Positions 1 through 10,892 of a stretch of DNA of 64,000 nucleotides are shown here, one piece after another. The first letter of the stretch is position 1; each line of letters starts with the position of its first letter. Under the pieces are notes generated by a model that was not told where the DNA came from, made no database searches, and saw nothing but the letters and a program-made list of their open reading frames with translations. Source of the DNA: Arion vulgaris (lineage: Eukaryota; Mollusca; Gastropoda; Stylommatophora; Arionidae); the NCBI GenBank assembly GCA_020796225.1, contig CM036753.1, positions 86,709,203 to 86,773,202 on the forward strand, in the 5' to 3' direction. The position numbers and the translations under genes were made by a program.

Positions 1-418
1 AAACGTGTTTGCTATGTATTATCGTCATTTGACATACGGCTTGTTTCAATGGAAGCATAAATACCACATGTTGTCCCACCACATCTTGTTGAGAAAGAAC
101 CGCCGTTTAGTCCGCGACTGTTTATTCGTCCAGTATGAAACCGGTTAGATCGCAGCTGGAAATCTATTTATGGAAGTCGCCCTACACACCAGTCACACGT
201 GAACACGTCTGGCTGGGGGACATTCGCTCCTTCTGGTAGTTGACAGTTCTAAATGGAAGAAAACATTATAACATTAAACAATATCCATCATACATGCATT
301 AAAGTTGATTTCTTAAAACATACAATTCTTGTATATTATATTCTCGGCTAGAGAGTAGCTAGAGTTTGTTTCCATCATGTATCACATCCTTTGCAGAACA
401 TCGTTCTTATCACAACCC
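1..418. other. Unassigned DNA left of the first SINE
   Basis: No open reading frame of useful length, RNA gene or recognisable repeat was seen. The only notable end feature is ATCACAACCC at 409-418, which is repeated with one mismatch after the SINE at 668-677 and reads as its target-site duplication. Confidence 0.5.
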
Positions 419-667
419 GCCCGAGTGGTTACCGGGGCCCAAATTTGGGGTGTAAAGAATAAAACCACTGTTACTTGCCAAACATGTCGTAAGAGACAAC
501 TAAGGAGGTTTGGCTGAAATCGGATGCACGTGTCCTAAACATGTAGAAATTTATGCGTTTAGGGGCCTACCAAACCAATGTGCAACGTATATACGTTCTT
601 GGCAATGATCAAACATATCACAAAGAGTGATTAAAATTGGTCATAAAGAACGAACGCAAAGAAGAAG
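419..667 (+). mobile_element. SINE family 1, copy 1
   Basis: A short non-coding element starts GCCCGAGTGGTTACCGGG and ends in a GAA-repeat tail. It has four further near-identical copies in this window (5837, 15018, 30643, 48497). It carries a central block with GTCGTAAGAG-CGACTAAGG that is also present in the diverged family-2 copies at 24319 and 43428. The flanks ATCACAACCC / ATCACAGCCC (9 of 10 identical) look like a target duplication. The head is not a clear match to a tRNA A/B box. The central domain may place it in a known domain-sharing SINE superfamily (MetaSINE is one candidate), but I could not check this. Confidence 0.8.
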
Positions 668-755
668 ATCACAGCCCATCAACGACTTTCCTTCTCATGC
701 TTGTTTTCCTTTTCTTCATTATCATGTTCAATTATTCCTCTTTATAATCCTCTTG

Positions 756-3700
756 TGTGTCTCTGTAGCGTAGATGTTAGGTGCTCAACTCTCATGCCAA
801 ATGTGTCTCTGTAGCGTAGATGTTAGGTGCTCAACTCTCATGCCAAATGTGTCTCTGTAGCGTAGATGTTAGGTGCTCAACTCTCATGCCAAATGTGTCT
901 CTGTAGCGTAGATGTTAGGTGCTCAACTCTCATGCCAAATGTGTCTCTGTAGCGTAGAGGTTAGGTACTCAACTCTCGTGCCAAATGTGTCTCTGTAGCG
1001 TAGATGTTAGGTGCTCAACTCTCGTGCCAAATGTGTCTCTGTAGCGTAGATGTTAGGTGCTCAACTCTCATGCCAAATGTGTCTCTGTAGCGTAGATGTT
1101 AGGTGCTCAACTCTCATGCCAAATGTGTCTCTGTAGCGTAGATGTTAGGTGCTCAACTCTCGTGCCAAATGTGTCTCTGTAGCGTAGATGTTAGGTGCTC
1201 AACTCTCATGCCAAATGTGTCTCTGTAGCTTAGAGGTTAGGTGCTCAACTCTCATGCCAAATGTGTCTCTGTAGCGTAGAGGTTAGGTACTCAACTCTCA
1301 TGCCAAATGTGTCTCTGTAGCGTAGATGTTAGGTGCTCAACTCTCATGCCAAATGTGTCTCTGTAGCGTAGAGGTTAGGTGCTCAACTCTCATGCCAAAT
1401 GTGTCTCTGTAGCGTAGAGGTTATGTGCTCAACTCTCGTGCCAAATGTGTCTCTGTAGCGTAGATGTTAGGTGCTCAACTCTCATGCCAAATGTGTCTCT
1501 GTAGCGTAGAGGTTAGGTGCTCAACTCTCATGCCAAATGTGTCTCTGTAGCGTAGAGGTTAGGTGCTCAACTCTCATGCCAAATGTGTCTCTGTAGCGTA
1601 GATGTTAGGTGCTCAACTCTCGTGCCAAATGTGTCTCTGTAGCGTAGATGTTAGGTGCTCAACTCTCATGCCAAATGTGTCTCTGTAGCGTAGATGTTAG
1701 GTGCTCAACTCTCATGCCAAATGTGTCTCTGTAGCGTAGAGGTTAGGTGCTCAACTCTCATGCCAAATGTGTCTCTGTAGCGTAGATGTTAGGTGCTCAA
1801 CTCTCGTGCCAAATGTGTCTCTGTAGCGTAGAGGTTAGGTACTCAACTCTCGTGCCAAATGTGTCTCTGTAGCGTAGATGTTAGGTGCTCAACTCTCATG
1901 CCAAATGTGTCTCTGTAGCGTAGATGTTAGGTGCTCAACTCTCATGCCAAATGTGTCTCTGTAGCGTAGATGTTAGGTGCTCAACTCTCATGCCAAATGT
2001 GTCTCTGTAGCGTAGAGGTTAGGTACTCAACTCTCGTGCCAAATGTGTCTCTGTAGCGTAGATGTTAGGTGCTCAACTCTCGTGCCAAATGTGTCTCTGT
2101 AGCGTAGATGTTAGGTGCTCAACTCTCATGCCAAATGTGTCTCTGTAGCGTAGATGTTAGGTGCTCAACTCTCATGCCAAATGTGTCTCTGTAGCGTAGA
2201 TGTTAGGTGCTCAACTCTCGTGCCAAATGTGTCTCTGTAGCGTAGATGTTAGGTGCTCAACTCTCATGCCAAATGTGTCTCTGTAGCTTAGAGGTTAGGT
2301 GCTCAACTCTCATGCCAAATGTGTCTCTGTAGCGTAGAGGTTAGGTACTCAACTCTCATGCCAAATGTGTCTCTGTAGCGTAGATGTTAGGTGCTCAACT
2401 CTCATGCCAAATGTGTCTCTGTAGCGTAGAGGTTAGGTGCTCAACTCTCATGCCAAATGTGTCTCTGTAGCGTAGAGGTTATGTGCTCAACTCTCGTGCC
2501 AAATGTGTCTCTGTAGCGTAGATGTTAGGTGCTCAACTCTCATGCCAAATGTGTCTCTGTAGCGTAGAGGTTAGGTGCTCAACTCTCATGCCAAATGTGT
2601 CTCTGTAGCGTAGAGGTTAGGTGCTCAACTCTCATGCCAAATGTGTCTCTGTAGCGTAGATGTTAGGTGCTCAACTCTCGTGCCAAATGTGTCTCTGTAG
2701 CGTAGATGTTAGGTGCTCAACTCTCATGCCAAATGTGTCTCTGTAGCGTAGATGTTAGGTGCTCAACTCTCATGCCAAATGTGTCTCTGTAGCGTAGAGG
2801 TTAGGTGCTCAACTCTCATGCCAAATGTGTCTCTGTAGCGTAGATGTTAGGTGCTCAACTCTCGTGCCAAATGTGTCTCTGTAGCGTAGAGGTTAGGTAC
2901 TCAACTCTCGTGCCAAATGTGTCTCTGTAGCGTAGATGTTAGGTGCTCAACTCTCATGCCAAATGTGTCTCTGTAGCGTAGATGTTAGGTGCTCAACTCT
3001 CATGCCAAATGTGTCTCTGTAGCGTAGATGTTAGGTGCTCAACTCTCATGCCAAATGTGTCTCTGTAGCGTAGATGTTAGGTGCTCAACTCTCGTGCCAA
3101 ATGTGTCTCTGTAGCGTAGATGTTAGGTGCTCAACTCTCATGCCAAATGTGTCTCTGTAGCGTAGATGTTAGGTACTCAACTCTCATGCCAAATGTGTCT
3201 CTGCAGCGTAGAGGTTAGGTGCTCAACTCTCATGCCAAATGTGTCTCTGTAGCGTAGATGTTAGGTACTCAACTCTCATGCCAAATGTGTCTCTGTAGCG
3301 TAGAGGTTAGGTACTCAACTCTCATGCCAAATGTGTCTCTGTAGCGTAGATGTTAGGTGCTCAACTCTCATGCCAAATGTGTCTCTGTAGCGTAGATGTT
3401 AGGTGCTCAACTCTCATGCCAAATGTGTCTCTGTAGCGTAGATGTTAGGTGCTCAACTCTCATGCTAAATGTGTCTCTGTAGCGTAGATGTTAGGTGCTC
3501 AACTCTCATGCCAAATGTGTCTCTGTAGCGTAGAGGTTAGGTGCTCAACTCTCATGCCAAATGTGTCTCTGTAGCGTAGATGTTAGGTGCTCAACTCTCA
3601 TGCCAAATGTTTCTCTGTAGCGTAGAGGTTAGGTACTCAACTCTCGTGCCAAATGTGTCTCTGTAGCGTAGATGTTAGGTGCTCAACTCTCGTGCCAAAT

Positions 3701-4987
3701 GTGTCTCTGTAGCGTAGATGTTAGGTGCTCAACTCTCATGCCAAATGTGTCTCTGTAGCGTAGATGTTAGGTGCTCAACTCTCATGCCAAATGTGTCTCT
3801 GTAGCGTAGATGTTAGGTGCTCAACTCTCATGCCAAATGTGTCTCTGTAGCGTAGATGTTAGGTGCTCAACTCTCGTGCCAAATGTGTCTCTGTAGCGTA
3901 GATGTTAGGTGCTCAACTCTCATGCCAAATGTGTCTCTGTAGCGTAGATGTTAGGTGCTCAACTCTCATGCCAAATGTGTCTCTGTAGCGTAGAGGTTAG
4001 GTACTCAACTCTCGTGCCAAATGTGTCTCTGTAGCGTAGATGTTAGGTGCTCAACTCTCATGCCAAATGTGTCTCTGTAGCGTAGATGTTAGGTGCTCAA
4101 CTCTCATGCCAAATGTGTCTCTGTAGCGTAGAGGTTAGGTGCTCAACTCTCGTGCCAAATGTGTCTCTGTAGCGTAGATGTTAGGTGCTCAACTCTCATG
4201 CCAAATGTGTCTCTGTAGCGTAGAGGTTAGGTACTCAACTCTCGTGCCAAATGTGTCTCTGTAGCGTAGATGTTAGGTGCTCAACTCTCGTGCCAAATGT
4301 GTCTCTGTAGCGTAGATGTTAGGTGCTCAACTCTCGTGCCAAATGTGTCTCTGTAGCGTAGATGTTAGGTGCTCAACTCTCGTGCCAAATGTGTCTCTGT
4401 AGCGTAGATGTTAGGTGCTCAACTCTCATGCCAAATGTGTCTCTGTAGCGTAGATGTTAGGTGCTCAACTCTCGTGCCAAATGTGTCTCTGTAGCGTAGA
4501 TGTTAGGTGCTCAACTCTCGTGCCAAATGTGTCTCTGTAGCGTAGATGTTAGGTGCTCAACTCTCGTGCCAAATGTGTCTCTGTAGCGTAGATGTTAGGT
4601 GCTCAACTCTCGTGCCAAATGTGTCTCTGTAGCGTAGATGTTAGGTGCTCAACTCTCGTGCCAAATGTGTCTCTGTAGCGTAGATGTTAGGTGCTCAACT
4701 CTCATGCCAAATGTGTCTCTGTAGCGTAGAGGTTAGGTACTCAACTCTCGTGCCAAATGTGTCTCTGTAGCGTAGAGGTTAGGTGCTCAACTCTCGTGCC
4801 AAATGTGTCTCTGTAGCGTAGAGGTTAGGTACTCAACTCTCATGCCAAATGTGTCTCTGTAGCGTAGAGGTTAGGTGCTCAACTCTCGTGCCAAATGTGT
4901 CTCTGTAGCGTAGAGGTTAGGTACTCAACTCTCATGCCAAATGTGTCTCTGTAGCGTAGATGTTAGGTGCTCAACTCTCGTGCCAAA
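756..4987. repeat. 46-bp satellite array, 92 tandem copies
   Basis: The unit begins TGTGTCTCTGTAGCGTAGAT and is 46 bp. From 756 to 4987 the length is 4232 bp, exactly 92 units, with no indel seen. Variation is concentrated at three sites: GATG/GAGG, GTGCTC/GTACTC and CATGCC/CGTGCC. Rare private variants (AGCTTAG at about 1230 and 2288; TTATGTG at about 1421 and 2479) recur exactly 1058 bp apart, which is 23 units. All frames are broken by TAG or other stops, so it is non-coding. The array ends abruptly at GCCAAAGGTAACC. Confidence 0.97.
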
Positions 4988-5370
4988 GGTAACCGGTTCG
5001 CTCCCTCGTGGAGATATCGGGATATTTTTCAATAGATCCCTGATCTCAATGTAGATGAGATCGTGTTCCAAGTCCTATCGGAGACGGACGATAAAACGTA
5101 GGTCCCGTGTTCAATTTTAGCACGTAAAGAACCTCTACAGTTCAAAATCGAAAAGAGCAGGCTGGAAAGCTGGGCAAAATTCATTAGAAAAAAGATTCAA
5201 AATAAATTCCTTCAAAAAATTCTTTACCACCTAAAAATTACATCGGAGACCCTCGCCGGTGCTAAGGAGTTCGTGCACTGCAGCTGAGATCTGCTTGTGT
5301 AAGAAAGAGGTCGGAGCACACGTGGTTACTCACCGAAGTGCAGTGCACAGGTTCTGGCTGTCTCCTCCTT
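4988..5370 (+). repeat. Dispersed repeat R, copy 1 (left arm of an inverted pair)
   Basis: This stretch directly after the satellite is similar to the reverse complement of about 6200-6600. Shared landmarks in order are CCCTGATCTCAATGTAG, a GATAAA-CGTA segment, AACCTCTACAG, GGTGCTAAGGAGTTCGTGC, GCTGAGATC and a CTTACA/TGTAAGAAA block. Part of it also matches 15985-16166 in direct orientation. The GGAGTTCGTGC core is shared with the tRNA-headed SINEs at 9045 and 24950. It is probably a SINE or small non-autonomous element; the class is uncertain. Confidence 0.6.
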
Positions 5371-5836
5371 TTCCATCATGTCGAGATTTTCTGTTGTTTC
5401 ATTAAAAAAAAAAAAAAACTCAAGCTAAAATAAGGATACTATTAAGCAACTTTACATTATTAAAACAGACACAAAATATAAATGTAGAACATGGAGATAA
5501 GAACGACCCATTTACTTGCAACATTAGATCAGATTCTTACTATTCAGTACCCTAAGTACACATTTGGTTTACACATACATTCCCACAGATTCCTGTACAT
5601 ACTTTGGTCGTCCCGCTTACAGTAGCAGAGCGTTGTCAATGCAATCTGAGAATGTTTGGCGAACAAAAACCTTCTACTTTGGCACACAAGTGTTTCATTA
5701 GATGCACGCTGATAAAAGTGTGACAGTATAATTCTCTAGTCTTTACTACTGTTTGTTGTTATAGTCACCAGTGTTTCTTTCTGACATTTTGTTCGATATA
5801 TCTTGTGCCAAGAATTCCCAATATAGTTTGCTGCAG
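5371..5836. other. Unassigned spacer between repeat R arm and SINE
   Basis: AT-rich sequence with a short A-tract at about 5405-5419 and no recognisable gene or repeat. TTGCTGCAG at 5828-5836 is repeated at 6092-6100 and is the target duplication of the following SINE. Confidence 0.4.
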
Positions 5837-6091
5837 CGCCCGAGTGGTTACCGGGGCCCAAATTTGGGGTGTAAAGAATAGAACCACTGTTACCTGCCAC
5901 GCATGTCGTAAGAGGCGACTAAGGAGGTTTGGCTGAAATCGGATGCACGTGTCCTAAATGTGTAGAAGTCTATGCATTTAGGGGCCTACTAAACCAATGT
6001 GCAACATATACACGTTCTTGGCAAAGATCAAACATATCACAAAGAGTGATTAAAATTGGTCGTAAAGAACGAACGCAAAGAAGAAGAAGAC
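5837..6091 (+). mobile_element. SINE family 1, copy 2 (full length)
   Basis: Full-length member with the GCCCGAGTGG start, the central GTCGTAAGAGGCGACTAAGG block and an (AAG)n tail after GAACGCAA. It is flanked by a 9-bp direct repeat, TTGCTGCAG (5828-5836 and 6092-6100). It lies between the two inverted arms of repeat R. A 74-codon frame crosses it, but frames in this family are not conserved between copies and it is non-coding. Confidence 0.9.
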
Positions 6092-6199
6092 TTGCTGCAG
6101 GAAAACAAATTAAGAAAATCATTTATTGTGATGTGATAACGCAATTCAACTGATCTGATTGTGCTGGGTATTGGATTTTTTCGGGCTCCATGCGCGAAT

Positions 6200-6600
6200 G
6201 TTTTAAAATATTGCACTACTATTGACTTATTGATTGATATAACCATCACCATTGCACTTAGGTAAATAACCATGTGTTTTCTTATCTTTTTCTTACAAAG
6301 TAAGATCTCAGCGGCAGTACACGAACTCCGCAGCACCGGTGTAATATACCTGATGTAATATAGTGGATTGTAAAAATATGTAGAATTTCTATTTTAATGT
6401 TACGGAATTACGCTCAGGTGACGTCTTTCCATCCTATTTATATTAATTGTCAGTTGTCAGTGGTTCTTTTACGTTCTCAAACATGAGGTTTACGATTTAT
6501 CATTCTTATCCGATAGAACTAGGGACTCGACAGCACCTACATTGAGATCAGGGACCACTGAAAAATAATCTGGTCGCTCCACTCGGGAAGCATAGCGAGT
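6200..6600 (-). repeat. Dispersed repeat R, copy 2 (right arm, inverted)
   Basis: Read on the minus strand this matches 4988-5370 through the same ordered landmarks: CCCTGATCTCAATGTAG, the GATAAATCGTA block, CGGTGCTGCGGAGTTCGTG, CGCTGAGATC and TTGTAAGAAA. Together with copy 1 it forms an imperfect inverted repeat with a loop of about 830 bp containing SINE copy 2. Confidence 0.6.
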
Positions 6601-8084
6601 ACTTTTAGAGCGATAGGCGAGCACCGTGCCTCAACATACAGAGAACTTCCATAGATCCACTACTATCATTTAGTTCAAGTACTTGTTAGACAAATTATTG
6701 AAAACCGCAGCACTCACTTGACGGTTTCATAACACTGAACAAAGACAATGAGACTACATCTTCTATGGAATAAAATACAATTTCCCATAGCCTTTTCAGA
6801 CCTTAGGGTATGAAATGCTTGTCAATATAGTTATAACTCCTAGTGTGCAGGAGATAGGAACGTCAATTCCTTTCCTCACGTCGAGTGTGGTGGGAATGAA
6901 CCAACAACCCTCTTGAATCTAAATCGATAGGCGAAAACTTACACATTGCGCTAATCAGTCCCACTATAGAATTATATAGGAACGGAAAATTAAATTACTT
7001 ACAGCTAACGATGTCTCCATTGTTCGGGTTAACGATGTCTCAGTTTTTGGGAGTAATGACCTGACCTGTTTGGAGGATCTCATTAAACGCAGTATTCCAC
7101 TGACATTCTACAAAACCACGAACTAGACTAGACGTCTATATATTCTATATTATGAGTAGTGGGTGTCATGCGGTAATAAGCTGATGTGAAAATTATACAT
7201 GTGACCTGACGATTAACATCAGACGGGTTATATCAGCCTTTGAGTAGCGTAAGGTATATTATCTGGGCCTAGGATTACAGTGGGATCAGGTTTAGCCGAC
7301 ATACAGAGTTGTATAACTGATAACGGTTATAGGCTTTAATTAATGTACGTGCGCTCTAGTTGCCTGACTGAAGGGACATATTGTTTACAAGAAAACCAAC
7401 ACATGCGACCACGCATATATACACACACACGTACTCACAATTACAGCACGCGTTGGCCATGAACGTGGTGTGGGATCGTTAAACTAACCTTATTCGCGAA
7501 CAATGTCAAAGCACTTTTATAGTGATCGTTCTTGCTGAGGACGTTCTCATTTCGACAATGGAGACAGCAATAACTAAAATTAATTAGTTCACAGTGTCAA
7601 GGATTTATGTTGGCATGGAAACTTGAAAATGTATCGAGTAAGTATCCAGTGAACTGTCGTATCATGTTAACTATCAGTATCACATGCAGTTAGAGTTTTT
7701 GCTGCTAAATAGGACTATGTCTGTTGCCCACATTTCTTGATGATCTCTAGTTTATAACTTCATTTCTTACGTGTTCTCTACCTTATTTATGTTGTCCGTG
7801 TATCTTCTTCTTTGACGGTACTAATAATCTCCATTCAGTTCCAGATGTGCTACACACTAACTACTTTTGTCTCTATGTTGGCTCCATGTTTTCGCCATGC
7901 TTTAGCTATCTCAATCTGCTCGAAATGTTATTGTGGGCGAGACATAGGCGGTTGTTTGAGATTCATTGCAGCCCATCATCGACGTGGAGACGAAATTATA
8001 TTTAATCGGATTGCTTTAGCTGATCTTCTCTCTCTCTCTTTCTCTCTCTCCTTCCCCTCTCTCTCTCTAACTCACTATTGTTAG
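6601..8084. other. Unassigned DNA with a CT-rich microsatellite
   Basis: No supportable gene was found. A CT-rich simple repeat lies at about 8023-8069. A short direct duplication of TAACGATGTCTC occurs near 7007 and 7031. The short open frames here show no recognisable domain. Confidence 0.4.
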
Positions 8085-8370
8085 TTTGCGTTTGTTCTTA
8101 TCAACAAAATTAACCACTTTCTGTGATCTGTGTGGTCTGCGTCAATAATGAGAGTACGCTGTAACTACGGCATGTAATGACTGTGGTCATCTAACATTTT
8201 TACATATTATTCAACAGTACACACATTCGCACAGACGGATAGCTGTAAGATTTTACAAACATAAAAACCCAAATTTAATGTACCACATGTGGAGTTTTAC
8301 TGTGACATGGTATCAGATCTGATTCGTCATATTTTGGACGTCGGATATGACTAATGTCAACTTACTTAAT
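8085..8370 (+). repeat. Unclassified dispersed repeat X, copy 1
   Basis: Shares ordered blocks with 26085-26375 and, for its right third, with 59430-59545. The blocks are TTTGTTCTTATCA, CTGTGATCTGTG, TAAGATTTTAC, the ACATCTGGAGTTATACTGT motif (here ACATGTGGAGTTTTACTGT) and GATCTGATT-GTCAT, ending near GACTAATGTCAAC / GACTCATGCCAAC. No coding potential and no terminal inverted repeat were seen. It is probably an old SINE or MITE. Confidence 0.5.
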
Positions 8371-9044
8371 ATTCATAATGTATTCAGACTAGAGAAAATG
8401 ATGTTATATGTAGTTTCAGAATAAACAGTAAAGCATAGATTCACTTCACTAATACTTTAATCGAAAATTAGCTTAGGAGAAATTCATTCAAACAAGATCC
8501 TTTCAGTTTAAGATGAGGGGTCGCCAATAGTGAAGTTGTAACACGTTGCGTTAGTTACAACCATCTCTGAAGTCGGAGTCAGGCTAGACCGAATGTCGAT
8601 AGTAAGCTTTCACGTAAAATCAGTAAGTGGCCCCATGACAACGACTGTACTCATACCGGACGTGTGAAAAAAACCAAACACATCAAGATGATTTTATGAA
8701 AGTATGTTAACTCTACTGGCAAGACAGTGTGGAAATATGGCCTACCGAAAGGGAACGACTTCCAAACGTATATGAAGCCATTTGTGCTGTGATCTGATGA
8801 TTGACATAAGAACGACGAAGAAGAGCAGAGGTAGTCATACGTGGCGCAGCTGGAGAGAACGATTGACCGATTGAGTTGTAACTATACCCAAGCGAGAGTA
8901 ATGCGTAATTGGAATTTGACATCTTACCGGATAGTCACGATTGAACAGGAACGTAGAGAATGATGTAGCAGTAAAGCAGAATCATCCATGGATAATGTGG
9001 TCATAGTATATACTGATATATCTGTGCTACCTGGAAAGACTTCA

Positions 9045-9265
9045 CTGTGGCTAAGTGGTTAAGCCCTTTGCCTTGTGAGTCGAAGGTCGTCCGGACCGCG
9101 CCATTCTGTTCACGAGTGCAGTTTTTCCAGAGACCCTAGGATTGTTGCTGGAGCTACGGAGTTCGTGCTTTGTGCAATACTCTCAGCAGGTGGCATGCCA
9201 TTTCTGCGGAGAGGGACCGAGGGGTAAAACCCGGTGCAATCCTTCGGCTTTTAAACCCTTTTTTA
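9045..9265 (+). mobile_element. tRNA-headed SINE (family 3), copy 1
   Basis: The 5' part carries TGGCTAAGTGG at 9048-9058, an exact fit to the pol III A-box pattern TRGYNNARNNG, followed by a tRNA-like stretch with a decayed B box. The body contains GAGACCCTAGGATTGTTGC, ACGGAGTTCGTGCTTTGTGC and GGTAAAACCCGGTGCAATCC. The same body occurs inverted at 24950-25185. The ACGGAGTTCGTGC core is shared with repeat R. Confidence 0.7.
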
Positions 9266-9719
9266 AACTTCACGTTGGAGATTATCGTGTGCCGGATTGT
9301 TGATGAGAAGAGAGGAGCTTTCATAACAACATTCTTCAGAAGAGGATGAAGGCAACTACTGGAACTCTGCTCTAACGTTATTGTATCCAGATTTAAATCC
9401 ATTACACGTAAATTTAAAATTGTTGGCTTGAGTAGATAAGAATTATAGAAGCCACAAATCTCCAGGGTATCGCGTGAATCGATTATTCTGAATATGCCAT
9501 AATGAAAAAGCTGGCATAATGTACGCGAACTCGCATGTATTGCGACTACTTGCGGACTAGCATGGAGTGGTATTCTGAGGCCTCTTCAGGGCGACCTATG
9601 ATATGATCAGAGACGATAAATTTGGCATCTAGTGTGGCATGAATCGTCAGAAATCATGGAGAGAACGGACGAAACGTGTATAACCCTCAGTATGCGTATC
9701 ATTCGACATCTTTAATGGT
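9266..9719. other. Unassigned spacer
   Basis: No gene, RNA or repeat was recognised between the family-3 SINE and the Penelope-like remnant. Confidence 0.4.
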
Positions 9720-10892
9720 TAAAAAAGTACTGTAGTTAAAAATACATAAACAATGACAATTCACAGCAACGTTTCGATCAAATGCTCATTATCAAGCAAA
9801 CGATATAAGAGGAGTGACGAATTTCATAGCATACAACATATAGACTACGACATAGATGATTTCCAAAGGGCAGAAAATGAAAATCTGCCACTAAAAACGA
9901 ATAACGAAATAAATGCAGAAAAACTAGAAGTGGGAAAAGAAGAGAAACAATAAAAATCAAGTAAATATATAACTTATATACATTTAACATATACACATAT
10001 AGAATATGGAGCATGAGAAGAGAAAGTACTAAGAAGCATAGGAATATAGAGTGTTGAGTCCATGAGGTCACAAAGTACCATATAACGAAATACAACGATT
10101 CTCCAGAGCAAATCGACTACAATCATCAGAGGAACATGATCGATGGCCATGCCCTGGACGTCGCGAGCTCCCAAATGATCAGTTCCATTGAAATGAGTGG
10201 CTACAGGGGTCACAAAGCATTTTGCCTGTTTCGCCGATATAAGCCATGTCACACCGCTTGCAAGTGATGGCGTAGATTATGTTACGGGAATCGCATGTGA
10301 AACCATCTTCAACAACAAACGTGGCTTTAGGAAAAAATACAGTACGGATTTGTATCATATAAGCACACGTATTAAATACCGACGGCCACAGTGGACGGTG
10401 CCAAAATGACTCTGGAATTGGACTTGGCGACTGTGTGAACTGACCATTTGGGTGCTCGGGACGTCCAGGTCACGGCCATCCGATCATGTTCCTCTGATGA
10501 TCGTAGTTGATTTGCTCTGAAGATTCGTTTTAATTTGTTATGCTCCATATTCTATATGTGTATATGTTAAATGTATATAAGTTATATAGTTACTTGGTTT
10601 TTATTTTTTCCCTTCTTTTCACACTTCTAGTTTTTCTGCATTTACTTCGTTATTCGTTTTTAGACACAGATTTTCATTTTCTGCCTGTTGGAAATCATCT
10701 CTGTCGTAGTCTATATGTTCTGTGCTGTGAAATGCGTCACTCCTGTTATATCGTTTGCTTGATAAAGGCCTTTTGGTAGAAACGTTGCTGTGTATTGTCA
10801 TTGTTTGTGTATTTTGTAAAACTACAGTACTTTGTTATTACGTATTTCGCCATTTGTCATAGTTTTACTGCAGTCTCTCCCTATATCGAGAG
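9720..10892. mobile_element. Penelope-like element remnant, two inverted 3' arms (PLE-1)
   Basis: The left arm (about 9720-10437) reads on the minus strand and the right arm (about 10441-10892) on the plus strand. Each arm ends in the same 3' region: GCTTGATAAAGGCC, a CGTTGCTGT motif, TAAAACTACAGTACTTTG, and on the right TTTTACTGCAGTCTC. The left arm, read in reverse, runs into the GIY-YIG endonuclease part (decayed GDMAYIGETG and C-x2-C residues near 10200-10290) and a zinc-finger-like linker near 10380. No reverse-transcriptase core is left between the arms, so this is a non-autonomous or collapsed copy. Penelope-like elements are known for terminal repeats that can be inverted, which fits. 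Confidence 0.8.

Noticed and set aside
756..4987. CRISPR-like appearance of a regular repeat array
   Set aside because: Units are directly adjacent with no unique spacers, and the surroundings are clearly eukaryotic.
5929..6153. 74-residue frame across SINE copy 2 as a small protein
   Set aside because: The frame is not maintained in the other four SINE copies and the ATG-proximal sequence is SINE RNA.
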